The notes beneath the pieces are model-generated. The model ran no database searches. It saw only the letters and a list, made by a program, of their open reading frames with translations, and was not told the origin of the DNA. From Halobacillus fulvus (GTDB lineage: Bacteria > Bacillota > Bacilli > Bacillales > Halobacillaceae), in NCBI GenBank assembly GCA_004078665.1, contig SCFO01000005.1, positions 1-64,000 of the forward strand: 64,000 bases of DNA. The letters run 5' to 3'. How positions within the stretch are numbered: the stretch's first letter is position 1; each line of letters begins with the position of its first letter. Both the position numbers and the translations under genes were made by a program. This document shows positions 9,018 to 17,449 of the stretch, one piece after another.

Positions 9018-9126
9018 TTAAACACAAATAGACCGAAAAACGATTTAATTTTCAAAAAAACCCTTTAACTTCCAAAATAATTCCGATCATCCCTTTTGAA
9101 ATGACTGAGAACGCGTTAGAATAAAA

Positions 9127-9142
9127 ATGTAAGCATTTTCAT
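9127..9142 (+). promoter_or_regulatory. Candidate cre (CcpA) site upstream of pckA
   Basis: ATGTAAGCATTTTCAT matches the extended cre consensus WTGNAARCGNWWWCAW at all fixed positions except the central G (CA instead of CG). It is centred about 50 bp upstream of the predicted pckA start. B. subtilis pckA is better known as a CcpN target, so CcpA control is only a proposal. Confidence 0.5.
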
Positions 9143-9151
9143 TAATTAGTA

Positions 9152-9179
9152 TGGACTATTTAATCTAATGTGTTATACT
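9152..9179 (+). promoter_or_regulatory. SigA promoter of pckA, extended -10
   Basis: TGGACT (9152-9157), a 16-bp spacer, then TATACT (9174-9179) preceded by TGT, giving an extended -10. Confidence 0.7.
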
Positions 9180-9235
9180 AATGTTCATATTAAGTCATTC
9201 TTTATGAAAATAACTGATAAAGGCGGGTAGAGACG

Positions 9236-10828
9236 ATGAGTATCGTAAACCAGATGTCAGAACTGAACCTTTTATTAGCCGAGGACCACATTCAACACCA
9301 GCTATCTGTCCCACAGTTGGTCGAGAAAATATTGGAGCGCCATGAGGGTACACTTACGGATCAGGGTGCGGTCCTTTCCACAACTGGAACTTATACAGGA
9401 CGATCCCCTAAAGATAAATTCATTGTCAAAGATCACATATCCAGCGAAGACGTCGACTGGGGGAATGTGAACCAGCCTATCGAGGAAGAGGTCTTCGTTC
9501 GTTTATATCACAAGGTTCTTCATTACTTAAAAGAAAAAGATGAAGTTTATTCTTTCAAAGGTTATGCCGGTGCTGATCAGGAATACCGTCTTCCGATTCA
9601 GGTCATCAATGAGTTTGCCTGGCACAATCTATTCGCTCAGCAGATGTTCATCCGTCCAAAACAGGAGGAGCTTACTGACCATGAACCAGAGTTCACCGTC
9701 ATTTCCGCTCCTACATTCAAAGCGGTTCCTGAAAAGGATGGAACAAACTCGGAAGCGTTCATTATCGTCTCCTTCAAATACCGTACGGTGCTGATTGGCG
9801 GAACAGAATACGCAGGAGAAATAAAGAAATCCATATTCTCCGTAATGAATTATATGCTCCCTAAACGGAACGTCCTGCCGATGCACTGCTCAGCCAACGT
9901 CGGCCAAAAAGGCGATGTGGCATTATTCTTTGGCCTATCAGGAACTGGAAAGACAACGCTCTCAGCAGATCCGCATCGTCGATTGATCGGTGATGATGAG
10001 CACGCCTGGTCGAAGCAGGGAATCTTCAATATCGAGGGAGGTTGCTACGCCAAATGCATCAGCCTCTCGAAGGAAAAAGAACCTCAGATTTTTGACGCGA
10101 TTACATTTGGTACGGTACTCGAAAACGTAGTGGTAGACCCGCATACACGACAGCCAGACTATAATGACACGTCCTTGACTGAAAACACACGTGCCGCTTA
10201 CCCGCTTGAACATATAGAAAACATCATTCAACCAAGCGTTGCTGGACATCCGAGTGCGATCATTTTTCTGACAGCAGATGCCACGGGTGTACTGCCGCCG
10301 ATCAGTAAATTGACGAAGGAACAGGCGATGTATCACTTTTTAAGCGGATATACAAGCAAGCTTGCCGGAACAGAGAGAGGTATAACAGAACCACAGGCTA
10401 CCTTCAGCGCCTGCTTCGGTTCTCCTTTCCTACCGCTTGCTCCGTCTGCATATGCTGAAATGCTCGGCCAGAAAATTGACGAGTATGAAACGGACGTTTA
10501 TCTTGTGAACACAGGATGGACGGGTGGATCCTATCATGAAGGCTCCCGGATGAAACTCTCTTATACACGCGCGATGATTCACGCCGCTCTACAAGGTGAA
10601 TTTCGTGATGTGGAGTTTTATACAGACCCAGTATTCGGATTGCATATCCCGACTCAGTGTCCAGGAGTGCCGAACGACGTATTGATTCCAAGGAAAACGT
10701 GGAACGATCCGGAACAGTATGATCAGAAGGCGATGGAGCTTGCCGATCAGTTCCACCAGAATTTTGAAAAGTTCAAGTATGCCGGCGAACACATAAGAAA
10801 AGCCGGGCCCGCCTATCACAGATCATAA
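9236..10828 (+). CDS. pckA: Phosphoenolpyruvate carboxykinase (ATP)
   Basis: 530 aa, the size of ATP-type PEPCK, which converts oxaloacetate and ATP to PEP in gluconeogenesis. The kinase P-loop [11 protein letters not shown] (about residues 234-244) is followed by the metal-binding IGDDEHAW. The substrate region TGRSPKDKF is near residue 53. The ATG at 9236 has a weak purine-rich ribosome site. A strong bidirectional terminator follows. It sits divergent from metK, as in B. subtilis. Confidence 0.97.
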   Translation: MSIVNQMSELNLLLAEDHIQHQLSVPQLVEKILERHEGTLTDQGAVLSTTGTYTGRSPKDKFIVKDHISSEDVDWGNVNQPIEEEVFVRLYHKVLHYLKEKDEVYSFKGYAGADQEYRLPIQVINEFAWHNLFAQQMFIRPKQEELTDHEPEFTVISAPTFKAVPEKDGTNSEAFIIVSFKYRTVLIGGTEYAGEIKKSIFSVMNYMLPKRNVLPMHCSANVGQKGDVALFFGLSGTGKTTLSADPHRRLIGDDEHAWSKQGIFNIEGGCYAKCISLSKEKEPQIFDAITFGTVLENVVVDPHTRQPDYNDTSLTENTRAAYPLEHIENIIQPSVAGHPSAIIFLTADATGVLPPISKLTKEQAMYHFLSGYTSKLAGTERGITEPQATFSACFGSPFLPLAPSAYAEMLGQKIDEYETDVYLVNTGWTGGSYHEGSRMKLSYTRAMIHAALQGEFRDVEFYTDPVFGLHIPTQCPGVPNDVLIPRKTWNDPEQYDQKAMELADQFHQNFEKFKYAGEHIRKAGPAYHRS

Positions 10829-10852
10829 CTTTGGTTCCTCATCTCCCAATAT

Positions 10853-10888
10853 AAAAGAGCGAGCGCTATAACAAGCGCTCGCTCTTTT
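10853..10888. terminator. Bidirectional terminator between pckA and ytkD
   Basis: A perfect 15-bp stem (10853-10867 with 10874-10888) with AAAA/TTTT ends serves both the plus pckA and minus ytkD transcripts. Confidence 0.95.
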
Positions 10889-10895
10889 ATTACGT

Positions 10896-11357
10896 TCATG
10901 CTTCGATTTTCTTTAAACATAAGGGAAGGACCTCATCTTTCATCATAAAACTATAACGCTCATTCCCTTTCAACTGTTTCGGCAACTCCTGCAGAAGAAC
11001 CGGTCCATGGGTTTCAAAATAGTGCTCCTGATCATCTAGTTCAGAAATGGTAGCGAAGTACACGTTTTTAATGACGGTACCGCCTTTTCCTTCTACATGA
11101 TATTGACCGACGTATTTCAAATGATCCACTCGAGCTCCAGTTTCTTCTTTCACTTCACGTACAGCCGCTTCCTCAGCTGTCTCCCCTTCTTCTACTTTTC
11201 CACCGGGAAACTCAAGACCTCTGTCTTTGTGTTTCGTCAACAACCACTGTTCATTGTAGCGGCAAATAACCCACACATGTTTCGGCGCTTTAGAAAAAGG
11301 GTGATCTTCGAAAGATAATTTTACAGGATTGCGATAAAAATCATAAAAAGTTTCCAT
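10896..11357 (-). CDS. ytkD: Nudix hydrolase YtkD (nucleoside triphosphate diphosphatase)
   Basis: 153 aa. A complete nudix box is present: GGKVEEGET...REVKEETG (about residues 51-73), with the catalytic REVKEE core intact. In Bacillus YtkD hydrolyses oxidised dGTP and other NTPs and has been linked to protection from oxidative damage and to RNA 5' processing. The upstream ribosome site (AAAGGCAG) is modest. Its place beside pckA is the B. subtilis order. Confidence 0.9.
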   Translation of the reverse strand: METFYDFYRNPVKLSFEDHPFSKAPKHVWVICRYNEQWLLTKHKDRGLEFPGGKVEEGETAEEAAVREVKEETGARVDHLKYVGQYHVEGKGGTVIKNVYFATISELDDQEHYFETHGPVLLQELPKQLKGNERYSFMMKDEVLPLCLKKIEA

Positions 11358-11711
11358 GTCTGATCAACTGCCTTTAGTGCTTTAAATTAGCCTATATTTT
11401 TCATTCATTTGCCTTAAGCGAAAAGAAAAGACAAGTGGCTCATCGCCCCGTAAAAAAAGCTGCCTCCCCTTTTGCATAACGATTAAAAGGTCTCTTTCAC
11501 TCTGACTAAATCGTACCATAAGCAGCCCTAAAGTAAAACTTATAGATGTTTTCGTTGAGGCTTAGGAAGAGGTCTATGTTGATTTAAATAAGTACAAGGA
11601 GCAATCCAGAAGATGACCAGAGTTCTCTGGTAGGGGACATCATTCAAACGCTCATTCATTACGTCAGACCACTTTGCCGGATAAAGGTTTGTAGAAATTT
11701 TAAAATATTTT
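11358..11711. other. Intergenic stretch, no supported gene
   Basis: About 350 bp between divergent ytkD and the lipoprotein gene. A minus-strand open frame covers part of it (11540-11785), but it has no ribosome site, overlaps the lipoprotein start, and its predicted peptide resembles nothing I know. A short perfect inverted repeat ACCAGAG/CTCTGGT lies near 11615-11630. No riboswitch or small-RNA pattern was recognised. Confidence 0.5.
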
Positions 11712-11738
11712 TGAAACTTTTTCCTTTTTGCGACCGTA
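11712..11738 (+). promoter_or_regulatory. ECF/SigW-like promoter
   Basis: TGAAAC (11712-11717) is followed by T-rich sequence and CGTA (11735-11738) with a 17-bp spacer. The SigW consensus is TGAAAC-N16-CGTA. It lies 35 bp upstream of the lipoprotein start. The same motif with exact spacing occurs at 42394-42419. Confidence 0.6.
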
Positions 11739-11773
11739 TAACAAATTAGAATACTCTGAGGAGGGGATTTCCA

Positions 11774-12598
11774 ATGAAAAAACATATGTTGTTACTCCTA
11801 AGTACATTAGCCATTTTATTATTCGCTACAGCCTGTTCAAGTTCAGAAGCAGAGAAGCTGGATGATATTTATCAAAAGGCAGCGGAAGCGAGCGAGGAGC
11901 TGAAGAGCTTCGCCATGACCATTGATTCCGAACAGATCATCGAAATGACCGGAGCGGAAAGCACGGATGAAGCCAACCCTTTCACAGGCGGAATGCCGAT
12001 CCAGACAACGATTGAATCTGAAATGCAGACAGATCCCGTAGCCTTTTATCAGACGATCGAAATGATGGGCCAGACGATGGAGCAGTATTACACACCTGAA
12101 GGCCTGTATATGACTTCTCCGCTTGAAGATGGTTGGATGAAGGCCCCTAAAGAGTTCGTCGATCAACTGAATACGATGTCGGCTCAACAGCAGACACCCG
12201 CGGACCAGCTTGACATGCTAAAAGATTATGTCGATGAATTCAGCCTTGAAACAGAGGGATCCAACTACATCCTCACCTTCACTTCAGAAGGAGAAAATGT
12301 ACAGAACTTGATCGAAGATTCCTTAAAAGAAACGATGCCAGAAGGTCAAATGCCAGCCGACATCATGGAATCCATGACCGTCAACAAAGTGGACTATCAA
12401 TTTGTAATCGACCAGGAAACGTACTATCCGCAAACAATGGATGTAGAGATGGACTTTACAGTTGATGAAAATGGTGAGCAGATGAATATTAAACAGTCGC
12501 TACACGGGGAGTATAGCCGTTTCAATGAAATCGAAGAAATTACGGTTCCTCAGGAAATCATCGATGAAGCAAAAGAAATCGACATGGAAGGCTTTTAA
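11774..12598 (+). CDS. Secreted lipoprotein, possible DUF6612-type
   Basis: 274 aa. It has a lipoprotein signal peptide ending ATAC with the lipidated Cys at 21, then a Ser-rich linker and a soluble acidic domain with repeated Met-rich stretches. The overall layout (TPEGLYM, DGWMKAP, YPQTMDVEMDF) resembles LolA/LppX-like beta-half-barrel lipoproteins annotated DUF6612; that assignment is from memory. A strong GAGGAGGGG ribosome site precedes the ATG. A likely SigW-type promoter suggests a cell-envelope stress role. It is monocistronic, with its own terminator. Confidence 0.75.
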   Translation: MKKHMLLLLSTLAILLFATACSSSEAEKLDDIYQKAAEASEELKSFAMTIDSEQIIEMTGAESTDEANPFTGGMPIQTTIESEMQTDPVAFYQTIEMMGQTMEQYYTPEGLYMTSPLEDGWMKAPKEFVDQLNTMSAQQQTPADQLDMLKDYVDEFSLETEGSNYILTFTSEGENVQNLIEDSLKETMPEGQMPADIMESMTVNKVDYQFVIDQETYYPQTMDVEMDFTVDENGEQMNIKQSLHGEYSRFNEIEEITVPQEIIDEAKEIDMEGF

Positions 12599-12613
12599 TT
12601 CTGCACCGCTCAA

Positions 12614-12649
12614 AAACAACCGCCCCTTTCCAAAGGGACGGTTGTTTTT
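12614..12649. terminator. Bidirectional terminator after the lipoprotein gene
   Basis: AACAACCG/CGGTTGTT and CCCTTT/AAAGGG arms with one mismatch between them; A5 on the left and T5 on the right. Confidence 0.88.
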
Positions 12650-12669
12650 ACTATTCCAATCTGATCGAC

Positions 12670-12981
12670 TCAAAGCTCAAGAACACCCATCTCTGTCAGA
12701 TGATTCTTTGTCGTCTCATCACCAAGCTCATAAATCTTCTGAAAGGCTGCTTTCATCCCGTCATCGAATTCATCATTTGATGCGTCTAAATGATAAGGCA
12801 TCGCAGGAATATGGGCGCGGAAAAACGATCGGACATCCGCATTATACACTTCGTCAAAGATCTCCCTTAATCCAACGATCTCTTCTTTTGTAGCGTACAC
12901 GATGAAATCGTCATTATTCCCATCGTGATTGACGGAAATTTCTCTTGTCCCAATGTTGATATAGTACTTATTCTTTTCCAT
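12670..12981 (-). CDS. Conserved hypothetical acidic protein (103 aa)
   Basis: 103 aa, soluble, no signal or membrane segment. The sequence begins MEKNKYYINIGTREIS and contains FRAHIPAMPYHLD. I recall close homologues across Bacillaceae, sometimes loosely annotated 'hydrolase', but no catalytic motif is visible. The start has AAAGGAGGACGG before the ATG. It lies downstream of menC in the same direction with a 47-bp gap, so it may be read from the men transcript. Function unknown. Confidence 0.8.
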   Translation of the reverse strand: MEKNKYYINIGTREISVNHDGNNDDFIVYATKEEIVGLREIFDEVYNADVRSFFRAHIPAMPYHLDASNDEFDDGMKAAFQKIYELGDETTKNHLTEMGVLEL

Positions 12982-13028
12982 CTTCCGTCCTCCTTTACGT
13001 GTAGTGTGTTCCGTAAAGGAGATGTTTA

Positions 13029-14129
13029 TTACGGGGTAAGGACCAGTTTGTGTTCTGTTACATATTCTAAATATTCAAGGTCGACATCAATGCCTATACC
13101 GGGCTGGTCGGGAACCTCTATTCTCCCTGCCTTCATTTCGATGCCAGGCGACACGATATCCCTCTCGAAATACCTCGTCGATCCCGATAAGTCACCAGGG
13201 ATAGAAAAATTCTCAAGCGATGCCATTGCGAGGTTGTGGGCTTTTGATATTCCAGACTCGACCATCCCCCCACACCAGACAGGAATATTCCGGGATAAGC
13301 AATAGTCGTGTATGGATACTGCGGCCTTCATCCCTCCAACACGGCTGATTTTTATGTTCACCGTTTTACAGCTGTTCAATTCAACGGCCTGCACAGCATC
13401 GTCAGCGTTCATGATTGATTCGTCCAGACTCACAGGCGTTTGTATCGAGCTTTGAAATTTCTGATGTAAATAAAAATCCCCCGGCCGGAATGGTTGCTCG
13501 ATCATCAGTAGCTTATATTCGTCAAGGCTTTTTAAATAGGCCATATCTTTTTCACTATACTGCCCATTCGCATCGATCATAAGTGGCAACCCTGGGTCGA
13601 TGCGTTGAACATCCTCGATCAAGGCTTTTTCTTCCCCTTTTTTCACCTTCAGCTTGAACCGTTCATAGCCTTCCGTTTTCAGATGGTTGATGTCCTCTTC
13701 CAATGAAGCAGACAAACTCAGTACGGCTCCTGCTTTAACATAATCTCTTGTTCCCCCAATGAGCGTCTTCAAGCTCTGATCTGTCTGCTTCCCGTACAGA
13801 TCCCATAACGCGCCTTCCAAACCTGCTTTCGCCATCGGATGTCCCTGAATATCGCCAACTAGTTCAGAAACATCACGCGGATGCTGGACTTTTGACGAAA
13901 ATAGTCTTGGAATTAGGAAATCAGTGAGGATGTGCCAAGCAGTATCAATCGTCTCTGACGTATAAAATGGACGATCGAATGCAGTGACTTCTCCGTACCC
14001 ACGGATACCAGAAGGATCAAAGACTTCCACAATTATCAGCTTTCGTTTTTCAACGGCTCCCTGGTGCGTTGTGAACGGCTTTTTTAAAGGAAGCGTGATT
14101 TGGCGCAAAACGACCTGCTCGATTTTCAT
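13029..14129 (-). CDS. menC: o-Succinylbenzoate synthase
   Basis: 366 aa, enolase superfamily (OSBS/NAAAR group). It dehydrates SHCHC to o-succinylbenzoate in menaquinone synthesis. The catalytic Lys motif KLKVKKG, metal ligands in MIDANGQY, IEQPF and LDESI, and the second Lys in NIKISRVGG are visible. The ATG at 14129 overlaps the menE stop by 4 bp (ATGA), implying translational coupling. A longer upstream frame lies inside menE and is not used. Confidence 0.95.
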   Translation of the reverse strand: MKIEQVVLRQITLPLKKPFTTHQGAVEKRKLIIVEVFDPSGIRGYGEVTAFDRPFYTSETIDTAWHILTDFLIPRLFSSKVQHPRDVSELVGDIQGHPMAKAGLEGALWDLYGKQTDQSLKTLIGGTRDYVKAGAVLSLSASLEEDINHLKTEGYERFKLKVKKGEEKALIEDVQRIDPGLPLMIDANGQYSEKDMAYLKSLDEYKLLMIEQPFRPGDFYLHQKFQSSIQTPVSLDESIMNADDAVQAVELNSCKTVNIKISRVGGMKAAVSIHDYCLSRNIPVWCGGMVESGISKAHNLAMASLENFSIPGDLSGSTRYFERDIVSPGIEMKAGRIEVPDQPGIGIDVDLEYLEYVTEHKLVLTP

Positions 14130-15577
14130 AAACGCTCCTCCTCTAAGGCTTCGAATAACTTCCTTCGCAAAATCTTGTTTGAAGCATTTCTTGGCAAAGA
14201 CGTGATCGTATGAATGTCTTTTGGCCATTTGTACTTCGCGAGTTTTTCTTCACAAAAGCGCAACACATCTTCTTTACGGAAGCTTGTCGGATCATCGACA
14301 ACGAGAAAAGCGACGGGGGCTTCTCCCCACTGTTCGTCTTTCCTTCCGGTGACACCCGCTTCTCGCACTCCAGGATAACTTGTCAATACACTCTCTATCT
14401 CTGCAGGATAGATGTTTTCTCCTCCGGATATAATGACGTCTTTGACCCGGTCGACAACATAAAGAAAGCCATCCTCATCCTGATACCCAAGGTCGCCTGT
14501 TCGAAAATAGTCTTGATCAGGAACAGGACGGTTGTAATACCCTTTGGAAACCATCGGACCGCGGACGAGTATTTCTCCAACCTCTCCTTGGTCGGCGTCC
14601 ACAATCAAGGAGGCAGGGCTTAATGCTTTCCCCGCAGATCCTAACTTCTGAAAAGCAAATTCTGGACTCAGTGTCGCAATTTGAGAAGACGTTTCTGTCA
14701 TGCCGTACGTTTGAAAAACCGGAATATTCCGCTCATAGGATTGCTTCAATACCTTTTCAGGTACCGGTCCACCCCCAAGCAGCATGCAACGGAAGTGATC
14801 CGGGTAGGTTTGGTTCCCTAGTTGTTCAATAAGCCGCTGCAACATGACGGTGACGACAGAAACATGAGTAATCCCCCGGTTGAAAATAGCTTCTAGAACC
14901 GTTTCTGCATGGAACTTTTCCAGGATCTCAACGGTCACTCCATAAATCACTCCTTTCATGATCATGGAGAATCCACCGACATGAAACATAGGAAGACAAA
15001 GGAGCCACTGATCGTCTGACTGAAGGCCAAGATTCAGAGCCGAGCTGATCGCACTATAATAGTGATTTCCATACGTATGCATAACCGCTTTAGGGTGTCC
15101 TGTCGTCCCTGAGGTGTACATCATCGTAAAAACTTCGTCTAAATCTAAATCTTCAACCAGCGATACGCTTTCCCTAGAACTTGGCTGGAAGTCGTCGACA
15201 TTCCAAATCGGAATGGAAGACGTTGCTTCGGAAGCCACGTCAATCAGCCGATCATTGGTGAATACATAAGAGACATCTGCATCGTTAAGTTGATAAGCAA
15301 TTTCTTCCGCTGTCAACCGGTTGTTCAGCAATACGGCAATCGCTCCAACATAGCTTACAGCGTGAATCCATACCGGCATCTCCTCTTGATTATCAAGCAG
15401 CAATGCAATGGTCGTCCCTTTGTCGATTCCTTTTTGTTTCATACCCGCTCCAACAGCTCTGCTTTTTATCTGGAGTTCTTTAAAGGTCAGAGTTCTTCTA
15501 TGTGGCAGACGAAGAGCTTCTTTATTCGGATTCAGTTCGACCTGCTTATCAAGCCAATGAGGAATTTTTTCTCCCAT
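14126..15577 (-). CDS. menE: o-Succinylbenzoate-CoA ligase
   Basis: 483 aa, ANL-family adenylating enzyme that activates OSB to OSB-CoA. The P-loop MMYTSGTTGHPKAV is near residue 150, followed by YGMTETSS and the hinge YRTGDLG/DRVKDVIISGGENIYP. The ATG at 15577 lies 7 nt after GGAGG; the TTG one codon earlier is also open but too close. It overlaps menC. The gap to menB is 174 bp, longer than other gaps in the cluster, and may hold an internal promoter. Confidence 0.95.
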   Translation of the reverse strand: MGEKIPHWLDKQVELNPNKEALRLPHRRTLTFKELQIKSRAVGAGMKQKGIDKGTTIALLLDNQEEMPVWIHAVSYVGAIAVLLNNRLTAEEIAYQLNDADVSYVFTNDRLIDVASEATSSIPIWNVDDFQPSSRESVSLVEDLDLDEVFTMMYTSGTTGHPKAVMHTYGNHYYSAISSALNLGLQSDDQWLLCLPMFHVGGFSMIMKGVIYGVTVEILEKFHAETVLEAIFNRGITHVSVVTVMLQRLIEQLGNQTYPDHFRCMLLGGGPVPEKVLKQSYERNIPVFQTYGMTETSSQIATLSPEFAFQKLGSAGKALSPASLIVDADQGEVGEILVRGPMVSKGYYNRPVPDQDYFRTGDLGYQDEDGFLYVVDRVKDVIISGGENIYPAEIESVLTSYPGVREAGVTGRKDEQWGEAPVAFLVVDDPTSFRKEDVLRFCEEKLAKYKWPKDIHTITSLPRNASNKILRRKLFEALEEERL

Positions 15578-15751
15578 CAACGTTCCTCCTCTTTGATAAA
15601 GATAAATAATGTATCATGCGAAAAGTTGGAACAGGCTGACAGAGGGCACCTTTCAGCCACACTTTTCTCGCATTGAAATCATACACGAATGAAGAAAGGG
15701 ACCGCCCAAAATGGGAAGCCCCTGTGTATAAGTATGTTCAGTTTTAAAACA

Positions 15752-16570
15752 TTAAGGGAAACGCGGGAACTTGTCGAAGTCCGGCTTTCTTTTCTCCTTA
15801 AATGCGTCACGACCTTCTTTTGCTTCCTCTGTCGTGTAATAAAGAAGGGTTGCATCTCCACCCATTTGTTGAAGACCAGCAAGACCATCTGTATCCGCAT
15901 TAAAGGATGCTTTCAGGAAGCGTAGTGCTGTAGGAGATTTCTCAAGCATTTCACGGCACCATTGAACCGTTTCTTTTTCAAGATCGGCTAAAGGCACAAC
16001 TGTGTTGACAAGACCCATATCCTCAGCTTCTTTCGCGCTGTATTGACGGCATAGGAACCAGATTTCACGGGCTTTCTTATGACCTACGATACGCGCTAAT
16101 AGACCTGCACCGTATCCAGCATCGAAGCTTCCTACTTTTGGACCTGTTTGACCGAAAATAGCGTTATCTGCGGCAATCGTAAGGTCACATACTACATGCA
16201 GGACGTGACCTCCTCCAATAGCATAACCGGAAACCATTGCTACAACCGGTTTAGGAATGACACGAATTAGACGCTGAAGGTCCAATACATTCAAACGAGG
16301 AATTTTATCGTCTCCGACGTATCCGCCGTGTCCTCGCACTTTCTGGTCTCCACCAGCACAGAAAGCGTCATCTCCTGCTCCAGCAAGGACGATCACTCCG
16401 ATTTTGGAGTCATCACGAGCATATGCGAAGGCATCGATCAATTCTTGTACCGTTTGAGGACGAAAAGCATTTCTCACCTCAGGACGGTTGATCGTAATTT
16501 TAGCGATCCCTTCGAAGGTTTCATACATGATATCTTCATATTCGCGTTCGCGAACCCATTCAAAAGACAT
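15752..16570 (-). CDS. menB: 1,4-Dihydroxy-2-naphthoyl-CoA synthase
   Basis: 272 aa, crotonase superfamily. It closes OSB-CoA to DHNA-CoA. The N-terminal [12 protein letters not shown], oxyanion motif [17 protein letters not shown] and [13 protein letters not shown] are typical of MenB. I chose the ATG at 16570, with AAAGGAGGAAGACAC upstream, over an ORF starting 8 codons earlier. A candidate promoter lies at 16593-16621. Confidence 0.96.
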   Translation of the reverse strand: MSFEWVREREYEDIMYETFEGIAKITINRPEVRNAFRPQTVQELIDAFAYARDDSKIGVIVLAGAGDDAFCAGGDQKVRGHGGYVGDDKIPRLNVLDLQRLIRVIPKPVVAMVSGYAIGGGHVLHVVCDLTIAADNAIFGQTGPKVGSFDAGYGAGLLARIVGHKKAREIWFLCRQYSAKEAEDMGLVNTVVPLADLEKETVQWCREMLEKSPTALRFLKASFNADTDGLAGLQQMGGDATLLYYTTEEAKEGRDAFKEKRKPDFDKFPRFP

Positions 16571-16592
16571 GTGTCTTCCTCCTTTATCTAAC

Positions 16593-16621
16593 ATTTAAAT
16601 ATGTGGACGATGATTTGCCAA
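16593..16621 (-). promoter_or_regulatory. Possible internal promoter before menB
   Basis: On the minus strand TTGGCA (16616-16621) and TTAAAT (16593-16598) are 17 bp apart. A near-cre sequence with one extra base (ATGTAAGCGTTTGTCAT, minus strand, 16635-16651) lies just upstream. Confidence 0.45.
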
Positions 16622-16648
16622 CATATGACAAACGCTTACATCCATTTC

Positions 16649-17449
16649 TCATTGTACCATGAACCGGTCTACAATTTTAGCATATTCTCTCGGATTTTCT
16701 AAATGAACAGTATGTCCAGCTGATTGTACCTGGACCCACTCTACCTCTGGAAGCCTGTTACGCATCTGCTCGTTAATCGCAATAAACTTGGCATCATATT
16801 CTCCGGTTACGAGCCAGACAGGGGTGCGAATGGTACTCAAATCTCCCCACCATGACGGCTGCACACCCGTACCCATACTTCGCAATGATTCGATCAAGCC
16901 TGCTTGATTCTGATTCAATCGCTGACGGCGGAGGTTTTCGCGGACATCTTCAGGCAATTGCTCTTGTGTCTTGAATAGCGGCAGCTTCTCCCAATAATCT
17001 GTAAACGCCTCGATCCCTTTCCTCTCAATCAACTCGATTAAGCCTGTATCTTTCGCCTGACGAGCAATCTGTTCCCTAGAAGTGGCCAACCCAGGCGACG
17101 CGCTTTCTAGAAGCAAACGTTCGACTTTTCCGGGATAGAGAATCGCAAAAGAGAGGGCTGTCCTTCCTCCCATTGAATACCCAAGTAGAGATACACGTTC
17201 TAAAGACATCTGCTCAAGCAAATCGTGTAAATCACGGCAAAAGTCTTCCATCGTCTGAAGACGGGTCACACCTGTTTTTCCGTGTCCCGGCAAATCGATC
17301 CGGATGATTCTGTAGGATCCTTGCAAATGACGTATCATTTCGTCGAAGCTGCTTCCGCTTCCTGTGAAGCCGTGAAGAAGTAATAGAACAGGTCCTTCTC
17401 CATGGTCCTCGATCCAGTATGTTCGATTATTCACCTGTTTGTACATCAT
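16649..17449 (-). CDS. menH: SHCHC synthase, alpha/beta hydrolase (MenH)
   Basis: 266 aa. It eliminates pyruvate from SEPHCHC. The alpha/beta-hydrolase signatures are LLHGFTGS near the N-terminus, nucleophile elbow GYSMGGR, an acid in TGEYDAKF and His in SAGHTVHLE. Two adjacent ATGs (17449, 17446) follow GGGAGC. I give the first, and overlap with the menD 3' end is 23 bp either way. It is the B. subtilis ytxM position between menB and menD. Confidence 0.92.
   Translation of the reverse strand: MMYKQVNNRTYWIEDHGEGPVLLLLHGFTGSGSSFDEMIRHLQGSYRIIRIDLPGHGKTGVTRLQTMEDFCRDLHDLLEQMSLERVSLLGYSMGGRTALSFAILYPGKVERLLLESASPGLATSREQIARQAKDTGLIELIERKGIEAFTDYWEKLPLFKTQEQLPEDVRENLRRQRLNQNQAGLIESLRSMGTGVQPSWWGDLSTIRTPVWLVTGEYDAKFIAINEQMRNRLPEVEWVQVQSAGHTVHLENPREYAKIVDRFMVQ

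Noticed and set aside
11540-11785. 81-codon minus-strand ORF upstream of the lipoprotein gene
   Set aside because: No ribosome site, overlaps the lipoprotein start and its promoter, and the peptide shows no recognisable family.
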